Shown here: piece by piece, positions 6,038 through 6,240 of the stretch
How the letters are laid out: each line of letters opens with the position of its first letter
Numbering within the stretch: the first letter of the stretch is position 1
Assembly (NCBI GenBank): GCA_023390785.1
Contig: JAEWCE010000214.1
Coordinates: 1 to 6,240 of the forward strand
Source of the DNA: Pseudomonadota bacterium
GTDB lineage: Bacteria; Pseudomonadota; Alphaproteobacteria; Rhizobiales; Devosiaceae
Reading direction: 5' to 3'
DNA length: 6,240 bases
Made by a program: the position numbers and the translations under genes
Notes under the pieces: model-generated
Databases searched by the model: none
What the model was told of the DNA's origin: nothing
Seen by the model: only the letters and a program-made list of their open reading frames with translations

Positions 6038-6240
6038 TTACGCGCCGAGCTTGGGCCCCTCGCCGGTCTTATAGTGATATTTGTCCATGATCTTGTAGAT
6101 GTCGTCGCTCATGGAGTTGAGCGCGTCGACGGACGAGATCTCACCGGCGATGGCACGGTTGAGGCCCAACTCCAGCACCGCAACCACCTCGGTGGCCTCG
6201 GGGAAGGCGTACGGGTTGATGGCATGCGGCAACGCTGCAG
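6038..6240 (-). CDS. ABC sugar-binding protein, C-terminal end (5' part outside window)
   Basis: The last 67 or so codons of a gene enter from the right edge and end in TAA at 6038-6040. The residues fit the end of an extracellular solute-binding protein of family 1. A helix carries VVAVLELGLNRAIAGEISS, a typical place where these proteins have a short Gly-Glu turn. A second helix follows (VDALNSMSDDIYKIMDKY) with a short charged tail. Such proteins capture the ligand in the periplasm and deliver it to the permeases. Identity relies mainly on this pattern and on position, 9 nt before two sugar permeases in the usual gene order; the ligand-binding part is not visible. Confidence 0.8.
   Translation of the reverse strand, partial: AALPHAINPYAFPEATEVVAVLELGLNRAIAGEISSVDALNSMSDDIYKIMDKYHYKTGEGPKLGA

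Overview
The window looks like ordinary high-GC chromosomal DNA from an alphaproteobacterium, most likely of the rhizobial order Hyphomicrobiales. This rests on GC-rich codon use, a CspA-type cold shock protein of the alphaproteobacterial kind, and a CTTG/CTACAT promoter with 17-nt spacing. It is an inference from sequence style, not a database match. No RNA genes, CRISPR arrays, insertion sequences or phage genes were seen.

Left part (1-649, + strand): the C-terminal part of a response-regulator receiver domain, with its start outside the window. It overlaps by TTGA a small unrecognised protein with a helical, coiled-coil-like C-terminal half. These two genes converge on the rest of the window, which reads on the - strand.

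Middle part (675-1704, - strand): a cold shock gene (start 1489), preceded by a probable promoter and a leader of about 150 nt, and followed by two small overlapping genes. Those two encode divergent copies of the same roughly 70-residue fold, so they are tandem paralogs of unknown function. A palindrome covers the -35 box of the cold shock promoter.

Right part (1705-6240, - strand): a compact operon read from the right edge. In order it holds the C-terminal end of an ABC solute-binding protein, two inner-membrane sugar-type permeases (MalF-like, then MalG-like), a cytoplasmic formylglycine-type sulfatase, and a DUF4432 / galactose-mutarotase-like protein. No ABC ATPase is visible; it may lie outside the window or be shared. 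The likely logic is that a carbohydrate carrying a sulfate (or related) ester is bound in the periplasm and imported intact. The sulfatase would then cleave the ester in the cytoplasm, and the mutarotase-like protein would handle the released sugar. The substrate is unknown. This operon is the most interesting content of the window.
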